64,000 nt of DNA from assembly GCF_031450785.1 (NCBI RefSeq), contig NZ_JARTWB010000002.1, positions 2,542,001-2,606,000 on the forward strand. Reading direction: 5' to 3'. The notes under the pieces were generated by a model. The model worked only from the letters and a program-made list of their open reading frames with translations, made no database searches and was not told the origin of the DNA. The position numbers and the translations under genes were made by a program. This document shows positions 44,561 through 52,630 of this stretch, in pieces. The stretch comes from Caballeronia sp. LZ062. GTDB taxonomy: Bacteria > Pseudomonadota > Gammaproteobacteria > Burkholderiales > Burkholderiaceae. Within the stretch, counting starts at the first letter, position 1. Every line of letters starts with the position of its first letter.

Positions 44561-44764
44561 ATGACCCGAGCGATTTCTCTTGCGCTGCTCGTCGGCGGCA
44601 TCGTGCTTCTGTACTTCGGCGGACAGTCGTTTCACTCGCTCAGCAACGACGTCTCGCGCTTCTTCACGGGGTCGCCGACTAACAAGACGATCTGGCTGAT
44701 CGCGGGCGGCATCGTCGCGTCGCTCGCGGGGCTGATCGGACTCGCGCTGCCCTCGAAACGCTGA
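44561..44764 (+). CDS. DUF3185-family small membrane protein
   Basis: A 67-residue protein, MTRAISLALLVGGIVLLYFGGQSFHSLSNDVSRFFTGSPTNKTIWLIAGG..., with two membrane helices and the polar loop FTGSPTNKTIW that marks DUF3185. Its function is unknown. CGAGGAC precedes the start. It lies 76 bp after mscS and converges with the dioxygenase gene, so it may be in the mscS transcript. Confidence 0.85.
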   Translation: MTRAISLALLVGGIVLLYFGGQSFHSLSNDVSRFFTGSPTNKTIWLIAGGIVASLAGLIGLALPSKR

Positions 44765-44768
44765 ACGA

Positions 44769-45545
44769 TCAGACGAGCGCGACTTCCGGCTTCGACGCCG
44801 AACGCGTCGCCGGCAGCGCCGCGTTGCTCGCGCCGTGATAGGTGTACACGAGCGAGAATTTCACCTGATCCGTGAGATTCTTGCCCGCGGAATGCAGCGT
44901 GTTGCAGTGAAAGAACACGACATCGCCCTTCGCGAGCGTGGGCGAAACCGCCGTGCGAATCAGCGCCGTGTTTTCCGGCAAATCGGCGCGGAAGAATTTA
45001 GCATCGTCGAATCGGTCCGACGTGAACGCGAGCTTGTGCGATCGCGGCACGAACCACAGCGCGCCGTTCTCGACGGTTTCATCGCCGAGCGCAACCCACG
45101 CCGAGACCAGGTCGTCGCGCTCGAACGCCCAGTAGCGCACATCGCGATGCCAGCCGGTCAGGCTGCCGTACGCCGGATGCTTCGTCATTACGCAGTTGTG
45201 ATGCGCGCGCGATAGATACGGCGTCTCGCCGAAATAGAGTTCCATCCAGCCGCGCACTTCCGGCGAAGTCGCGAACTCCGCGAAGAGCGGATGACGCGCG
45301 TAAGCGTCGAGAAGCCGCCGCACCGTATGTCCGCCGGGCGCGTGCTTCGATTCAGGCGCGCCCGGATACTTCAGGTCCGCTTCGTATTCGACGGGCGCGG
45401 CGGCTTGCGCCAATTGCCGCTGGGCGACTTCTCGCAGCGCATCGCACCGCGCGTCGGACAGGAGTCCTTTTACGATGACGAAGCCCATTTGGCGCAGCTC
45501 CTGCACCTGATCGTTCTTCGATTTCAGCGACGTTTGTTCAGACAT
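44769..45545 (-). CDS. Phytanoyl-CoA dioxygenase (PhyH) family protein
   Basis: A 258-residue Fe(II)/2-oxoglutarate dioxygenase. Iron ligands are the HxD in TGWHRDVRYWAFERDD and the distal His in VVFFHCNTLHSAGKNLTDQVKFSLVYTYH; a conserved Arg for 2-oxoglutarate probably follows. The N-terminus QELRQMGFVIVKGLLSDARCDALREVAQ is typical of bacterial PhyH proteins. The substrate is unknown; relatives hydroxylate ectoine, mitomycin or lipid-like compounds. It converges with DUF3185 with almost no gap. Confidence 0.88.
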   Translation of the reverse strand: MSEQTSLKSKNDQVQELRQMGFVIVKGLLSDARCDALREVAQRQLAQAAAPVEYEADLKYPGAPESKHAPGGHTVRRLLDAYARHPLFAEFATSPEVRGWMELYFGETPYLSRAHHNCVMTKHPAYGSLTGWHRDVRYWAFERDDLVSAWVALGDETVENGALWFVPRSHKLAFTSDRFDDAKFFRADLPENTALIRTAVSPTLAKGDVVFFHCNTLHSAGKNLTDQVKFSLVYTYHGASNAALPATRSASKPEVALV

Positions 45546-45871
45546 GTTGGTTCAGCCTCGGCGCGGCCTCGGGATCGCCTCATGTGGCCAGCGCAATACC
45601 CGAAATTGGGGCGAAATTGGGCGATGCGGCTATTGTAGTCGGCGCGAGTCGCCCGAGGCGCTTGCGGTCTGGCGCACAGAGCGCGCCATAAAGCGTCTGC
45701 TTCAATACTTCGGCAGGGAAAACGCGGACTTACGACAGTCACGCACGTCCGGTAAATTGGCCGCATCGTTTCGGTGCAACTTCGCAGTCGAGGTTGGATC
45801 GAAGCCTTGAACGCCAATTTTGAGACGACTATCGTCGAGCTTGCCACCACGCAGACGAACTTATCGCCGAC
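45546..45871. other. Intergenic region upstream of the PhyH-like gene
   Basis: 326 bases. They hold the dioxygenase promoter and possibly that of the doubtful plus-strand frame at 45872. An ATTTTGAG stretch near 45817 is AT-rich. No gene is supported. Confidence 0.35.
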
Positions 45872-46222
45872 ATGAACCACCGAATCGCTAAGGGGCTTCG
45901 ACGCGCTGCATCGCGTGCCGCGCGGCCCGCCCGGCGCGGCATGATCCGCGCGTTGCGGCATCATTCCGCCCGCACCCAGGCGCTCGCGCCGCAGACCAGC
46001 ACGGCGCATCCGGCCAATGGCATCCGCTCCTGGTTTCGCGGTTTCTTCCTGAATCTGCGCGCGCGCGCCGCCTCCCGCGACGTCTCGCTGAGAACGCTGC
46101 TGCGTCGCCCGATGCAGTTGCGCGCGCCATCGCCCAAGCCGCGCGCCGCCGCGCTGACGAGCCGCCGGCCGCGTCGCACATCGGCAAGCAGCGCGGGCTG
46201 GTACGCGTTCGCGGTGCGCTAG
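45872..46222 (+). CDS. Doubtful Arg/Ala-rich small protein
   Basis: A frame of 116 codons, MNHRIAKGLRRAASRAARPARRGMIR..., extremely rich in Arg, Ala and Ser, with no recognised domain. It occupies an otherwise empty 750-base gap and is followed by a bidirectional terminator (46251-46286), which would suit a plus-strand transcript. Against it: no clear ribosome-binding site and a composition typical of chance frames in high-GC DNA. It could encode a basic nucleic-acid-binding protein, but I rate it below even odds. Confidence 0.3.
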   Translation: MNHRIAKGLRRAASRAARPARRGMIRALRHHSARTQALAPQTSTAHPANGIRSWFRGFFLNLRARAASRDVSLRTLLRRPMQLRAPSPKPRAAALTSRRPRRTSASSAGWYAFAVR

Positions 46223-46250
46223 AAAGAGACGTTCTCGCCAAAAACGGACG

Positions 46251-46286
46251 AAAAAAAACGGCAGGCGCAATGCCTGCCGTTTTTCT
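46251..46286. terminator. Bidirectional terminator after metK
   Basis: ACGGCAGGC-GCAAT-GCCTGCCGT is flanked by an A-run on the left and TTTTTCTTTT on the right. Read on the minus strand it ends metK with a U-tract of eight; read on the plus strand it would end a transcript from 45872. Confidence 0.92.
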
Positions 46287-46299
46287 TTTGCGCTGAAGC

Positions 46300-47487
46300 T
46301 TACGCCACGCGCACCACCGGTTCCGTGCCAGCAGCTTCGGCCAGCAACAGCGCCTTGTCTGCCGCTTCCCACGAGAATTCCGGCTCTTCGCGGCCGAAGT
46401 GACCGTACGCCGCCGATTTTTCGTAGATCGGGCGCAGCAGGTCGAGCATCTGAATGATGCCCTTCGGACGCAGATCGAAATGTTCGAGCACGAGCTTGGT
46501 GATCTCGGCATCCGACACGCGGCCGGTGCCGAACGTGTTCACCATCACCGAAGTCGGACGCGCGACGCCGATGGCATACGACACCTGAATCAGGCACCGC
46601 GATGCCAGACCGGCCGCGACCACGTTCTTCGCGACATAACGGCCCGCGTAAGCGGCCGAGCGGTCCACCTTCGACGGGTCCTTGCCCGAGAACGCGCCGC
46701 CGCCGTGCGGCGCCGCGCCGCCGTACGTATCGACGATGATTTTGCGACCCGTCAGACCGCAATCGCCTTGCGGGCCGCCGATCACGAACCGGCCCGTCGG
46801 GTTCACCAGGAACTTGATGTCGCCCTTGATGAGTTCCTTCGGCAGCGTCGGCTTGATGACTTCCTCGATCACGGCTTCGCGCAGTTGCGGCAGCTCGATG
46901 TCCGGCGCGTGTTGCGTCGAAAGCACGACGGTGTCGATGGAGTGCGGCTTGCCGTCCACGTAGCGCACGGTGACTTGCGACTTCGCGTCCGGACGCAGCC
47001 ACGGCAGACGGCCGTCACGGCGCAGATTCGCCTGACGCTCGACGAGACGGTGCGACAGGTGGATCGGCAGCGGCATGAGTTCCGGCGTTTCGTCGCACGC
47101 GTAACCGAACATGAGGCCCTGGTCGCCCGCGCCTTGATCGAGATTGTCGTCGTGCGCCTTGTTCACGCCTTGCGCGATATCCGGCGATTGCTTGTCATAC
47201 GCGACGAGCACCGCGCAGCCGCGATAGTCGATGCCGTAGTCCGTGTTGTCGTAGCCGATGCGCTTGATGGTGTCGCGCGCGATCTGGATGTAATCGACGT
47301 TCGCAGTGGTCGTGATTTCGCCCGCGAGGACGACGAGACCGGTATTGCAGAGGGTTTCCGCCGCGACGCGCGAGTATTTGTCCTGAGTCAGGATGGCGTC
47401 GAGAATGGCGTCGGAGATTTGGTCGGCGACCTTGTCCGGGTGGCCTTCGGAAACGGATTCGGAGGTAAACAGGTAGTCGTTCGACAC
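46300..47487 (-). CDS. metK: S-adenosylmethionine synthetase
   Basis: A 395-residue enzyme that makes S-adenosylmethionine from methionine and ATP. All signature motifs are present: [21 protein letters not shown] (about 7-27), [29 protein letters not shown] (ATP site), and [34 protein letters not shown]. The start is GTG 47487 (MSNDYLF...). The ribosome-binding site GGAG lies in the 3' arm of a 14-bp perfect helix that ends directly at the start codon, so translation is likely controlled by leader structure. It is a single gene with a strong terminator, and divergent from lpxL. Confidence 0.97.
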   Translation of the reverse strand: MSNDYLFTSESVSEGHPDKVADQISDAILDAILTQDKYSRVAAETLCNTGLVVLAGEITTTANVDYIQIARDTIKRIGYDNTDYGIDYRGCAVLVAYDKQSPDIAQGVNKAHDDNLDQGAGDQGLMFGYACDETPELMPLPIHLSHRLVERQANLRRDGRLPWLRPDAKSQVTVRYVDGKPHSIDTVVLSTQHAPDIELPQLREAVIEEVIKPTLPKELIKGDIKFLVNPTGRFVIGGPQGDCGLTGRKIIVDTYGGAAPHGGGAFSGKDPSKVDRSAAYAGRYVAKNVVAAGLASRCLIQVSYAIGVARPTSVMVNTFGTGRVSDAEITKLVLEHFDLRPKGIIQMLDLLRPIYEKSAAYGHFGREEPEFSWEAADKALLLAEAAGTEPVVRVA

Positions 47488-47672
47488 GCTTCAGACTCCA
47501 ATTGAGTACGGTTGAGATTCACGTAGCCGACTTCGTTTGGAGTCTGAAGCGGCGACGCTTTAGCGGATGTCCTTTCTCCGTCCTTGACCCCGGTGCACGT
47601 GATGCACGCATCTGGCTCAGGCCGGCTTCGCCCCGCAAGTTGTCCATTAACTCGGCGAAGGTCTTATTATAC
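47488..47672 (-). promoter_or_regulatory. metK 5' leader with RBS-sequestering helix (riboswitch-like)
   Basis: On the minus strand the bases just before the metK start codon, TTGGAGTCTGAAGC (47488-47501), are the exact complement of GCTTCAGACTCCAA (47537-47550), with a 35-base loop between. The helix buries the GGAG ribosome-binding site. The upstream part can fold further: AAGCG-TCGC-CGCTT competes for the first bases of the 5' arm, GTGCA-TCACG-TGCAC is a small hairpin, and CTTCGCC pairs with GGCGAAG around the distal leader. A TATAAT at the far end (about 47667-47672) is a good -10 element, giving a leader of about 180 nt. A short frame (MDNLRGEAG..., 42 codons) ends at 47519 inside the loop. 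The form is like translational SAM switches, but I cannot match it to a known class. Confidence 0.65.
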
Positions 47673-47771
47673 CGGTTTCCCGTGTTTTTACAGAGTCGAA
47701 CGCTTGTTGTCATTCGTCCCGCGCTTATCCTCCGCTGGTAGCCGCCGCCCGTATGTTCGCGGGAGCACCTC

Positions 47772-48656
47772 ATGTTAGGGCGCATCGGCGTGTCGCTCGC
47801 CATTGGCTTTCTGAAGTTTCTCGCGATCATTCCTTACGGCATTACCGCGCGTTTCGGCGACGGCCTCGGCTGGCTGCTGTATCAGATTCCGAGCCGGCGC
47901 AAGCGCATCGTGCATACGAATCTCAAACTTTGCTTTCCCGAATGGTCGCCCGAGCGTCGCGAGGAAGTCGCGCAGATGCACTTCCGCCACGCCATTCGCA
48001 GTTATGTGGAGCGCAGCGTGCAGTGGTTCGGATCGGCGAAGAAGCTGGAAAAGCTGATCGAAGTGGACAGCGCCGTCGATCTCAGCGATCCCGATCTGCC
48101 GCCCACGCTCTTCCTCGGCCTGCACTTCGTCGGCATCGAGGCCGGGTCGATCTTTCTGAACTACTCGCTGCACCGGCAATGCGGATCGTTGTATCAGCCG
48201 TTCTCGAATCCGCAGGTCGAAGACATTGCGAAGCGGCAGCGCGCCCGCTTCGGCGCGGACATGGCGAGCCGCGCGGACAGCGCGCGCATCGTGCTTCGCT
48301 GGCTGCGCGACCGCAAGCCCGTCATGCTCGGCGCGGACATGGATTACGGCATGCGCAATTCCACCTTCGTGCCGTTCTTCGGCATTCCGACCTGCACGCT
48401 GACCGCCGTCGGCCGGCTCGCGAAGACGGGCAAGGCGCAAGTGGTGCCGTTCATCGGCGAAGTGCTGCCGAACTACAAGGGTTATCGGCTGAAGATCTTC
48501 GAGCCGTGGGAGAACTACCCGACCGGCGACGACGAAGCCGACGCGCGCCGCATGAACGCTTTTCTCGAAGAGCAGATTCCGCGCATTCCCGAGCAGTATT
48601 ACTGGGTTCACAAGCGCTTCAAGACGCGGCCGCCGGGCGAGGCGAATTTTTATTGA
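47772..48656 (+). CDS. lpxL: Lipid A lauroyl (Kdo2-lipid IVA) acyltransferase
   Basis: A 294-residue inner-membrane acyltransferase of the HtrB/LpxL family. There is an N-terminal hydrophobic anchor (VSLAIGFLKFLAIIPYG) and the catalytic HX4E motif in LFLGLHFVGIEAGS. Further marks are YQPFSNPQVEDIAKRQRARFG, LGADMDYGMRNSTFVPFFGIPT and the C-terminal YYWVHKRFKTRPPGE. It adds a secondary acyl chain to lipid A. GGGAGCACCTC precedes the ATG. In related genomes two such paralogues are often adjacent; only one is here. It heads the run to dapF and xerC. Confidence 0.93.
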   Translation: MLGRIGVSLAIGFLKFLAIIPYGITARFGDGLGWLLYQIPSRRKRIVHTNLKLCFPEWSPERREEVAQMHFRHAIRSYVERSVQWFGSAKKLEKLIEVDSAVDLSDPDLPPTLFLGLHFVGIEAGSIFLNYSLHRQCGSLYQPFSNPQVEDIAKRQRARFGADMASRADSARIVLRWLRDRKPVMLGADMDYGMRNSTFVPFFGIPTCTLTAVGRLAKTGKAQVVPFIGEVLPNYKGYRLKIFEPWENYPTGDDEADARRMNAFLEEQIPRIPEQYYWVHKRFKTRPPGEANFY

Positions 48657-48704
48657 GCCGCGCGGCGCGAAACGCCGCACCGAGGCTCACATACAATAGC
48701 GGCC

Positions 48705-49577
48705 ATGAAACTCAAGTTCACCAAGATGCAGGGCGCGGGCAACGACTTCGTCGTGCTCGACGGCTACACGCAGGCGCTCCATCTGAGCGCCGCGCAGGTT
48801 CGCGCGCTCGCCGACCGTCATTTCGGCGTGGGCGCGGATCAACTGCTGCTGGTCGAAAAGCCGACCGTCGATGGCGTCGATTTCAAGTACCGCATCTTTA
48901 ATTGCGATGGCGGGGAAGTCGAGCATTGCGGCAACGGCGCGCGCTGTTTCGTGAAGTTCGTACGCGATCGCGGGCTGACCGCTGCTTCGACGGTGCGCGT
49001 GCAGGTGCAGAAAGGCGTTATCACGCTGACGATGCAGGACAACGGTGAAGTGACCGTCGACATGGGCGCGCCAGTGTTCGATCCGCCGCGCGTGCCGTTC
49101 GACGCCAGCGCACTCGACGGGCGCAGCGAGGGCAACGACACGCTCTGGCCGCTCGATATCGACGAAACGACGCGCTGGGTGTCCGTCGTGTCGATGGGCA
49201 ATCCGCACGCGGTGCAGGTCGTCGACGATGTTGAAGCGTATCCCGTGCTCGCCGAAGGGCCGCTCGTCGAGCGCCACGCGCGCTTTCCCGAGCGCGTCAA
49301 CGCGGGCTTCATGCAAATCGTCGATTCTCATTCGATCAAACTGCGCGTCTACGAGCGCGGCGCGGGCGAGACGCTCGCCTGCGGCACGGGCGCATGCGCG
49401 GCGGTGGCCGCGGGCATCCGGCGCGGTTTGCTCGAATCGCCGGTGCGCGTCGAGACGCACGGCGGCACGCTCACGATCAGCTGGGACGGCGCACGCGACG
49501 AATCCGCCGCGCTTTTCATGGCCGGACCCGCCGCGACGGTCTTCGAAGGCGAAATCGAGCTGTCGGACATCGGCTGA
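48705..49577 (+). CDS. dapF: Diaminopimelate epimerase
   Basis: A 290-residue cofactor-independent epimerase that converts LL- to meso-diaminopimelate for lysine and peptidoglycan. The two catalytic cysteines are C75 in [11 protein letters not shown] and C226 in [12 protein letters not shown]. The N-terminus [20 protein letters not shown] is canonical. It is 48 bp after lpxL and 33 bp before the DUF484 gene; the dapF-DUF484-xerC order is conserved with enterobacteria (dapF-yigA-xerC). Confidence 0.97.
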   Translation: MKLKFTKMQGAGNDFVVLDGYTQALHLSAAQVRALADRHFGVGADQLLLVEKPTVDGVDFKYRIFNCDGGEVEHCGNGARCFVKFVRDRGLTAASTVRVQVQKGVITLTMQDNGEVTVDMGAPVFDPPRVPFDASALDGRSEGNDTLWPLDIDETTRWVSVVSMGNPHAVQVVDDVEAYPVLAEGPLVERHARFPERVNAGFMQIVDSHSIKLRVYERGAGETLACGTGACAAVAAGIRRGLLESPVRVETHGGTLTISWDGARDESAALFMAGPAATVFEGEIELSDIG

Positions 49578-49610
49578 CTTGGGCCACGCATTCAAACGTA
49601 TCAGGCAAAC

Positions 49611-50330
49611 ATGAATCCACGCGAAGTCGCCGACTATCTGCTCGACAATCCCGATTTTTTCGTCGAGCACGCCGAACTGCTCGGCACCATCCGGCTTTCG
49701 AATCCGCACGGCAAATCGGCCGTGTCGTTGCAGGAACGCCAGATGGAAATGCTGCGCGACAAGAACAAGCAACTCGAACGGCGGCTCGCCGAACTGCTGC
49801 GCTACGGCCACGAAAACGACAGCATCGCCACGAAATTCAACCGCTGGACCGTGCGCGTGACCGGCCAGCGCGATCCCTACGCGCTGCCGTCCACCATCAG
49901 CAAAGGACTGTGCGAAGTCTTCGATGTGCCGCAAGCCGCGCTGCGCATGTGGGACGTCGATGAAGCGTACCGGCAGGCGGATTTCGCGCGTCACGTCGGC
50001 GAGGAAGTGCGCATTTTCGCGGGCAGTCTCGACGCGCCGTATTGCGGCGCGAACAGCGGCTTCGCCGCGGCGCAGTGGCTGGGCGTGGCGAACTCGGCTT
50101 CGGCGTCCAGCGGCGGCTCGCTTGAAGACGCGTCCGCCGAACGCGGCATTCAGTCCATTGCGCTCGTCGCGCTGCGCGATCCGCAAGCCGGCCCGGATGC
50201 CCCCACGTTCGGCCTGCTCGTCATGGGCTCGCCCGACGCGCGCCGCTTTCACGACGGCATGGCGACCGATTTCCTCGCGCAGATCGGCGTGCTGGCGAGC
50301 GCGGCGCTCTGCCGCCTGCTGCCGAACTAG
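49611..50330 (+). CDS. DUF484 (YigA-like) GAF-type protein
   Basis: A 239-residue protein of the DUF484 family. It begins MNPREVADYLLDNPDFFVEHAELLGTIRLSNPHGKSAVSLQERQMEMLRDKNKQLERRLAELLRYG, with the family N-terminus and a coiled coil to about residue 65, followed by a GAF-like domain. The function is unknown. It sits between dapF and xerC, 10 bp before xerC, as its homologue yigA does, so the gene order is an old one. Confidence 0.88.
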   Translation: MNPREVADYLLDNPDFFVEHAELLGTIRLSNPHGKSAVSLQERQMEMLRDKNKQLERRLAELLRYGHENDSIATKFNRWTVRVTGQRDPYALPSTISKGLCEVFDVPQAALRMWDVDEAYRQADFARHVGEEVRIFAGSLDAPYCGANSGFAAAQWLGVANSASASSGGSLEDASAERGIQSIALVALRDPQAGPDAPTFGLLVMGSPDARRFHDGMATDFLAQIGVLASAALCRLLPN

Positions 50331-50340
50331 GCGCCGACAC

Positions 50341-51264
50341 ATGGAACCCGCCGATCACATCGCCGCTTATCTCGCGATGCTCGAACACGAGCGGCGTCTG
50401 TCGGAACACACGCTGCGCGGCTACACGTACGAACTCGGCGAACTGCGCGCGCTCGCCAAGGGCCGCGCGCTCGAAACGCTGACGGCCGCCGACATGCGCG
50501 GCGCGGTCGTGCGCGCGCACGCAGCGGGGCTGTCACCGCGCTCTATCGCGCATCGGCTGTCGGCGTGGCGGGCGTTTTACCGCTGGCTCGCCGAACGCGT
50601 CGAGATGCCCGCGAATCCCGTGGCGACGGTGCGCGCGCCGAAGCGCGAAAAGACGCTGCCGAAGGCGCTTTCCGTGGACGACGCAATGGCTTTGATGGAC
50701 GCGCCACGCGCCGACACCACCGAAGCGTTGCGCGACCACGCCATGCTGGAACTGTTCTATTCGTCGGGGCTGCGGTTGTCGGAACTGGTCGGGCTCGATG
50801 TCCGCCACGTCGATACGAAGGACCATCAGTCCGCCGGCTGGCTCGATCTCACCGCCGCCGAAGTCACCGTGCTCGGCAAAGGCAAGCGGATGCGCAAGGT
50901 GCCGGTGGGCAGCAAGGCGATCGATGCGCTGCGCGCGTGGATCGACGTGCGCGGCGAATTCGTTAAGCTCGATCCGCACGCGCTCTTCCTTTCCGTGCGC
51001 GGCAACCGCATGTCGCCGGGCGTGGTGCGCGAGCGCGTCAAGCGCTTGGCGCTGCTCGCGGGCATTCCGGCGAACGTGCATCCGCACGTGTTGCGGCATT
51101 CGTTCGCCACGCACGTTTTGCAGTCGAGCGGCGACCTGCGCGCGGTGCAGGAACTGCTCGGCCATGCGAGCATCACCGCGACGCAGATCTACACGTCGCT
51201 GGACTTTCAGCACCTTGCTCGCGTCTACGACTCGGCGCATCCGCGCGCGAAGAAGCGCGATTAA
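50341..51264 (+). CDS. xerC: Tyrosine recombinase XerC
   Basis: A 307-residue recombinase from ATG 50341, resolving chromosome dimers at dif with XerD. The catalytic residues are R145 (SSGLRLSEL), H249-x-x-R252 (HPHVLRHSF), H275 (LLGHASI) and Y284 (TQIYTSLDF). The N-terminal SAM-like core-binding domain is present (AAYLAMLEHERRLSEHTLRGY). The frame extends upstream over DUF484, but that part is a shadow. The length is normal. Confidence 0.95.
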   Translation: MEPADHIAAYLAMLEHERRLSEHTLRGYTYELGELRALAKGRALETLTAADMRGAVVRAHAAGLSPRSIAHRLSAWRAFYRWLAERVEMPANPVATVRAPKREKTLPKALSVDDAMALMDAPRADTTEALRDHAMLELFYSSGLRLSELVGLDVRHVDTKDHQSAGWLDLTAAEVTVLGKGKRMRKVPVGSKAIDALRAWIDVRGEFVKLDPHALFLSVRGNRMSPGVVRERVKRLALLAGIPANVHPHVLRHSFATHVLQSSGDLRAVQELLGHASITATQIYTSLDFQHLARVYDSAHPRAKKRD

Positions 51265-51300
51265 CACCGCAGCGCCACGCGCGCCGCTACCCTCATCGCA

Positions 51301-52500
51301 ATGAACACCATCACGCTTAAACCGGCGAAGGACAAGTCGCTCGTTCGCCGCCATCCGTGGATTTACGCGAACGCCATCGCGCGCATCGACGGCAATCCCG
51401 CGCCCGGCGCGACCGTCACCGTGCGCGCCGCGGACGGCCGCTTCCTCGCGCGCGCGTCATACAGCCCGCATTCGCAGATTCGCGCCCGCGTCTGGACGTT
51501 CGACGAAGCCGAACCCGTCGATCACGCGTTCTTCAAGCGGCGCGTGCAGCGGGCGGTCGCGCATCGGCAGACGATGGTCCGCGATACCGGCGCGACGCGC
51601 CTCGTCTTCGGCGAAGCGGACGGCTTGCCGGGTCTGATCGTCGATTACTACGTCGCCGATCAAGGCTCGCACGCGCAGCTCGTCTGTCAGTTCATGGCGA
51701 CGGGCGTCGAGGCGTGGAAGGCGGCCATCGTCGATGCGCTCATCGCCGCGACCGGCTGTCCGAACGTCTACGAACGCTCCGACGTATCCATTCGCCAGAA
51801 GGAAGGGCTTGAACAGACGACCGGCGTGCTCGCGGGCGATCCGCCGCCGGACACGCTCATCACGAACGAATGCGGCGTGCGCTATCACGTCGACGTGAAG
51901 CACGGCCACAAGACCGGTTTCTACGTCGATCAGCGCGACAACCGCGTGCTCGTGCAGCAGAACGCGCAAGGCCGGGACGTGCTGAACTGCTTCTGCTATA
52001 CGGGCGGCTTTTCGCTTGCGGCGTTGAAGGGCGGCGCTGCGCGCGTGGTGTCCGTGGATTCGTCCGGCGAGGCGCTCGCGCTCGCGCGTGAGAACGTGAA
52101 GGCCAACGGTTTCGACGCGGAAAAGGCCGAATGGCTCGACGCCGACGCCTTCAAGACGCTGCGCCGTTTGTACGACGAAGGACAGCGTTTCGACCTGATC
52201 GTGCTCGATCCGCCGAAGTTCGCGCCGTCGCGCGAAACCGTGGACCGCGCCGCGCGTGCGTACAAGGACATCAATCTGAGCGGCTTCAAGCTGCTGCGTC
52301 CGGGCGGGCTGCTGTTCACGTACTCGTGTTCGGGCGCGATCGATGCGGATTTGTTTCAGAAGATCGTCGCGGGCGCGGCGGCCGATGCGCGCGTCGATGC
52401 GCGCATCCTGAAGCGCCTGGGTGCGGGCGTCGATCACCCGCTGCTCACGGCGTTCCCCGAAGGCGAGTACCTGAAGGGCCTGCTGTTGCAAATCGCGTAA
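51301..52500 (+). CDS. rlmI: 23S rRNA m5C1962 methyltransferase RlmI-like
   Basis: A 399-residue class I SAM methyltransferase. The N-terminal PUA domain (KPAKDKSLVRRHPWIYANAIARIDGNPAPGATVTVRAADG) is followed by an RlmI-type EEHEE part and the Rossmann domain: KTGFYVDQRDNR, VLNCFCYTGGFSLAALKGGA (SAM motif I), DLIVLDPPKFAPSRETVDRAARAYKDINL (motif IV DPPKF) and LLFTYSCSGAID. It modifies C1962 of 23S rRNA in E. coli. It lies 36 bp after xerC. Confidence 0.9.
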   Translation: MNTITLKPAKDKSLVRRHPWIYANAIARIDGNPAPGATVTVRAADGRFLARASYSPHSQIRARVWTFDEAEPVDHAFFKRRVQRAVAHRQTMVRDTGATRLVFGEADGLPGLIVDYYVADQGSHAQLVCQFMATGVEAWKAAIVDALIAATGCPNVYERSDVSIRQKEGLEQTTGVLAGDPPPDTLITNECGVRYHVDVKHGHKTGFYVDQRDNRVLVQQNAQGRDVLNCFCYTGGFSLAALKGGAARVVSVDSSGEALALARENVKANGFDAEKAEWLDADAFKTLRRLYDEGQRFDLIVLDPPKFAPSRETVDRAARAYKDINLSGFKLLRPGGLLFTYSCSGAIDADLFQKIVAGAAADARVDARILKRLGAGVDHPLLTAFPEGEYLKGLLLQIA

Positions 52501-52630
52501 GCGGCCTTATCTGGCTGCGACCCAGTCCTAACGCAAAGCACCGGCGCGGCGAATATGTTTCAATATCCGATTCACTGCGCCACCCAACGGCCGCGCGACT
52601 CCGAACACTGACAAGGAAACAGGCGACACC

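Noticed and set aside
47488..47672. Assignment of the metK leader to SAM-II or the SAM/SAH switch
   Set aside because: The short pseudoknot patterns of those classes are not evident; only the sequestering helix is clear, so I leave the class open.
52551..52573. Zur box upstream of the COG0523 GTPase
   Set aside because: Only about ten of 23 positions agree with the E. coli-type Zur palindrome; too weak to annotate.
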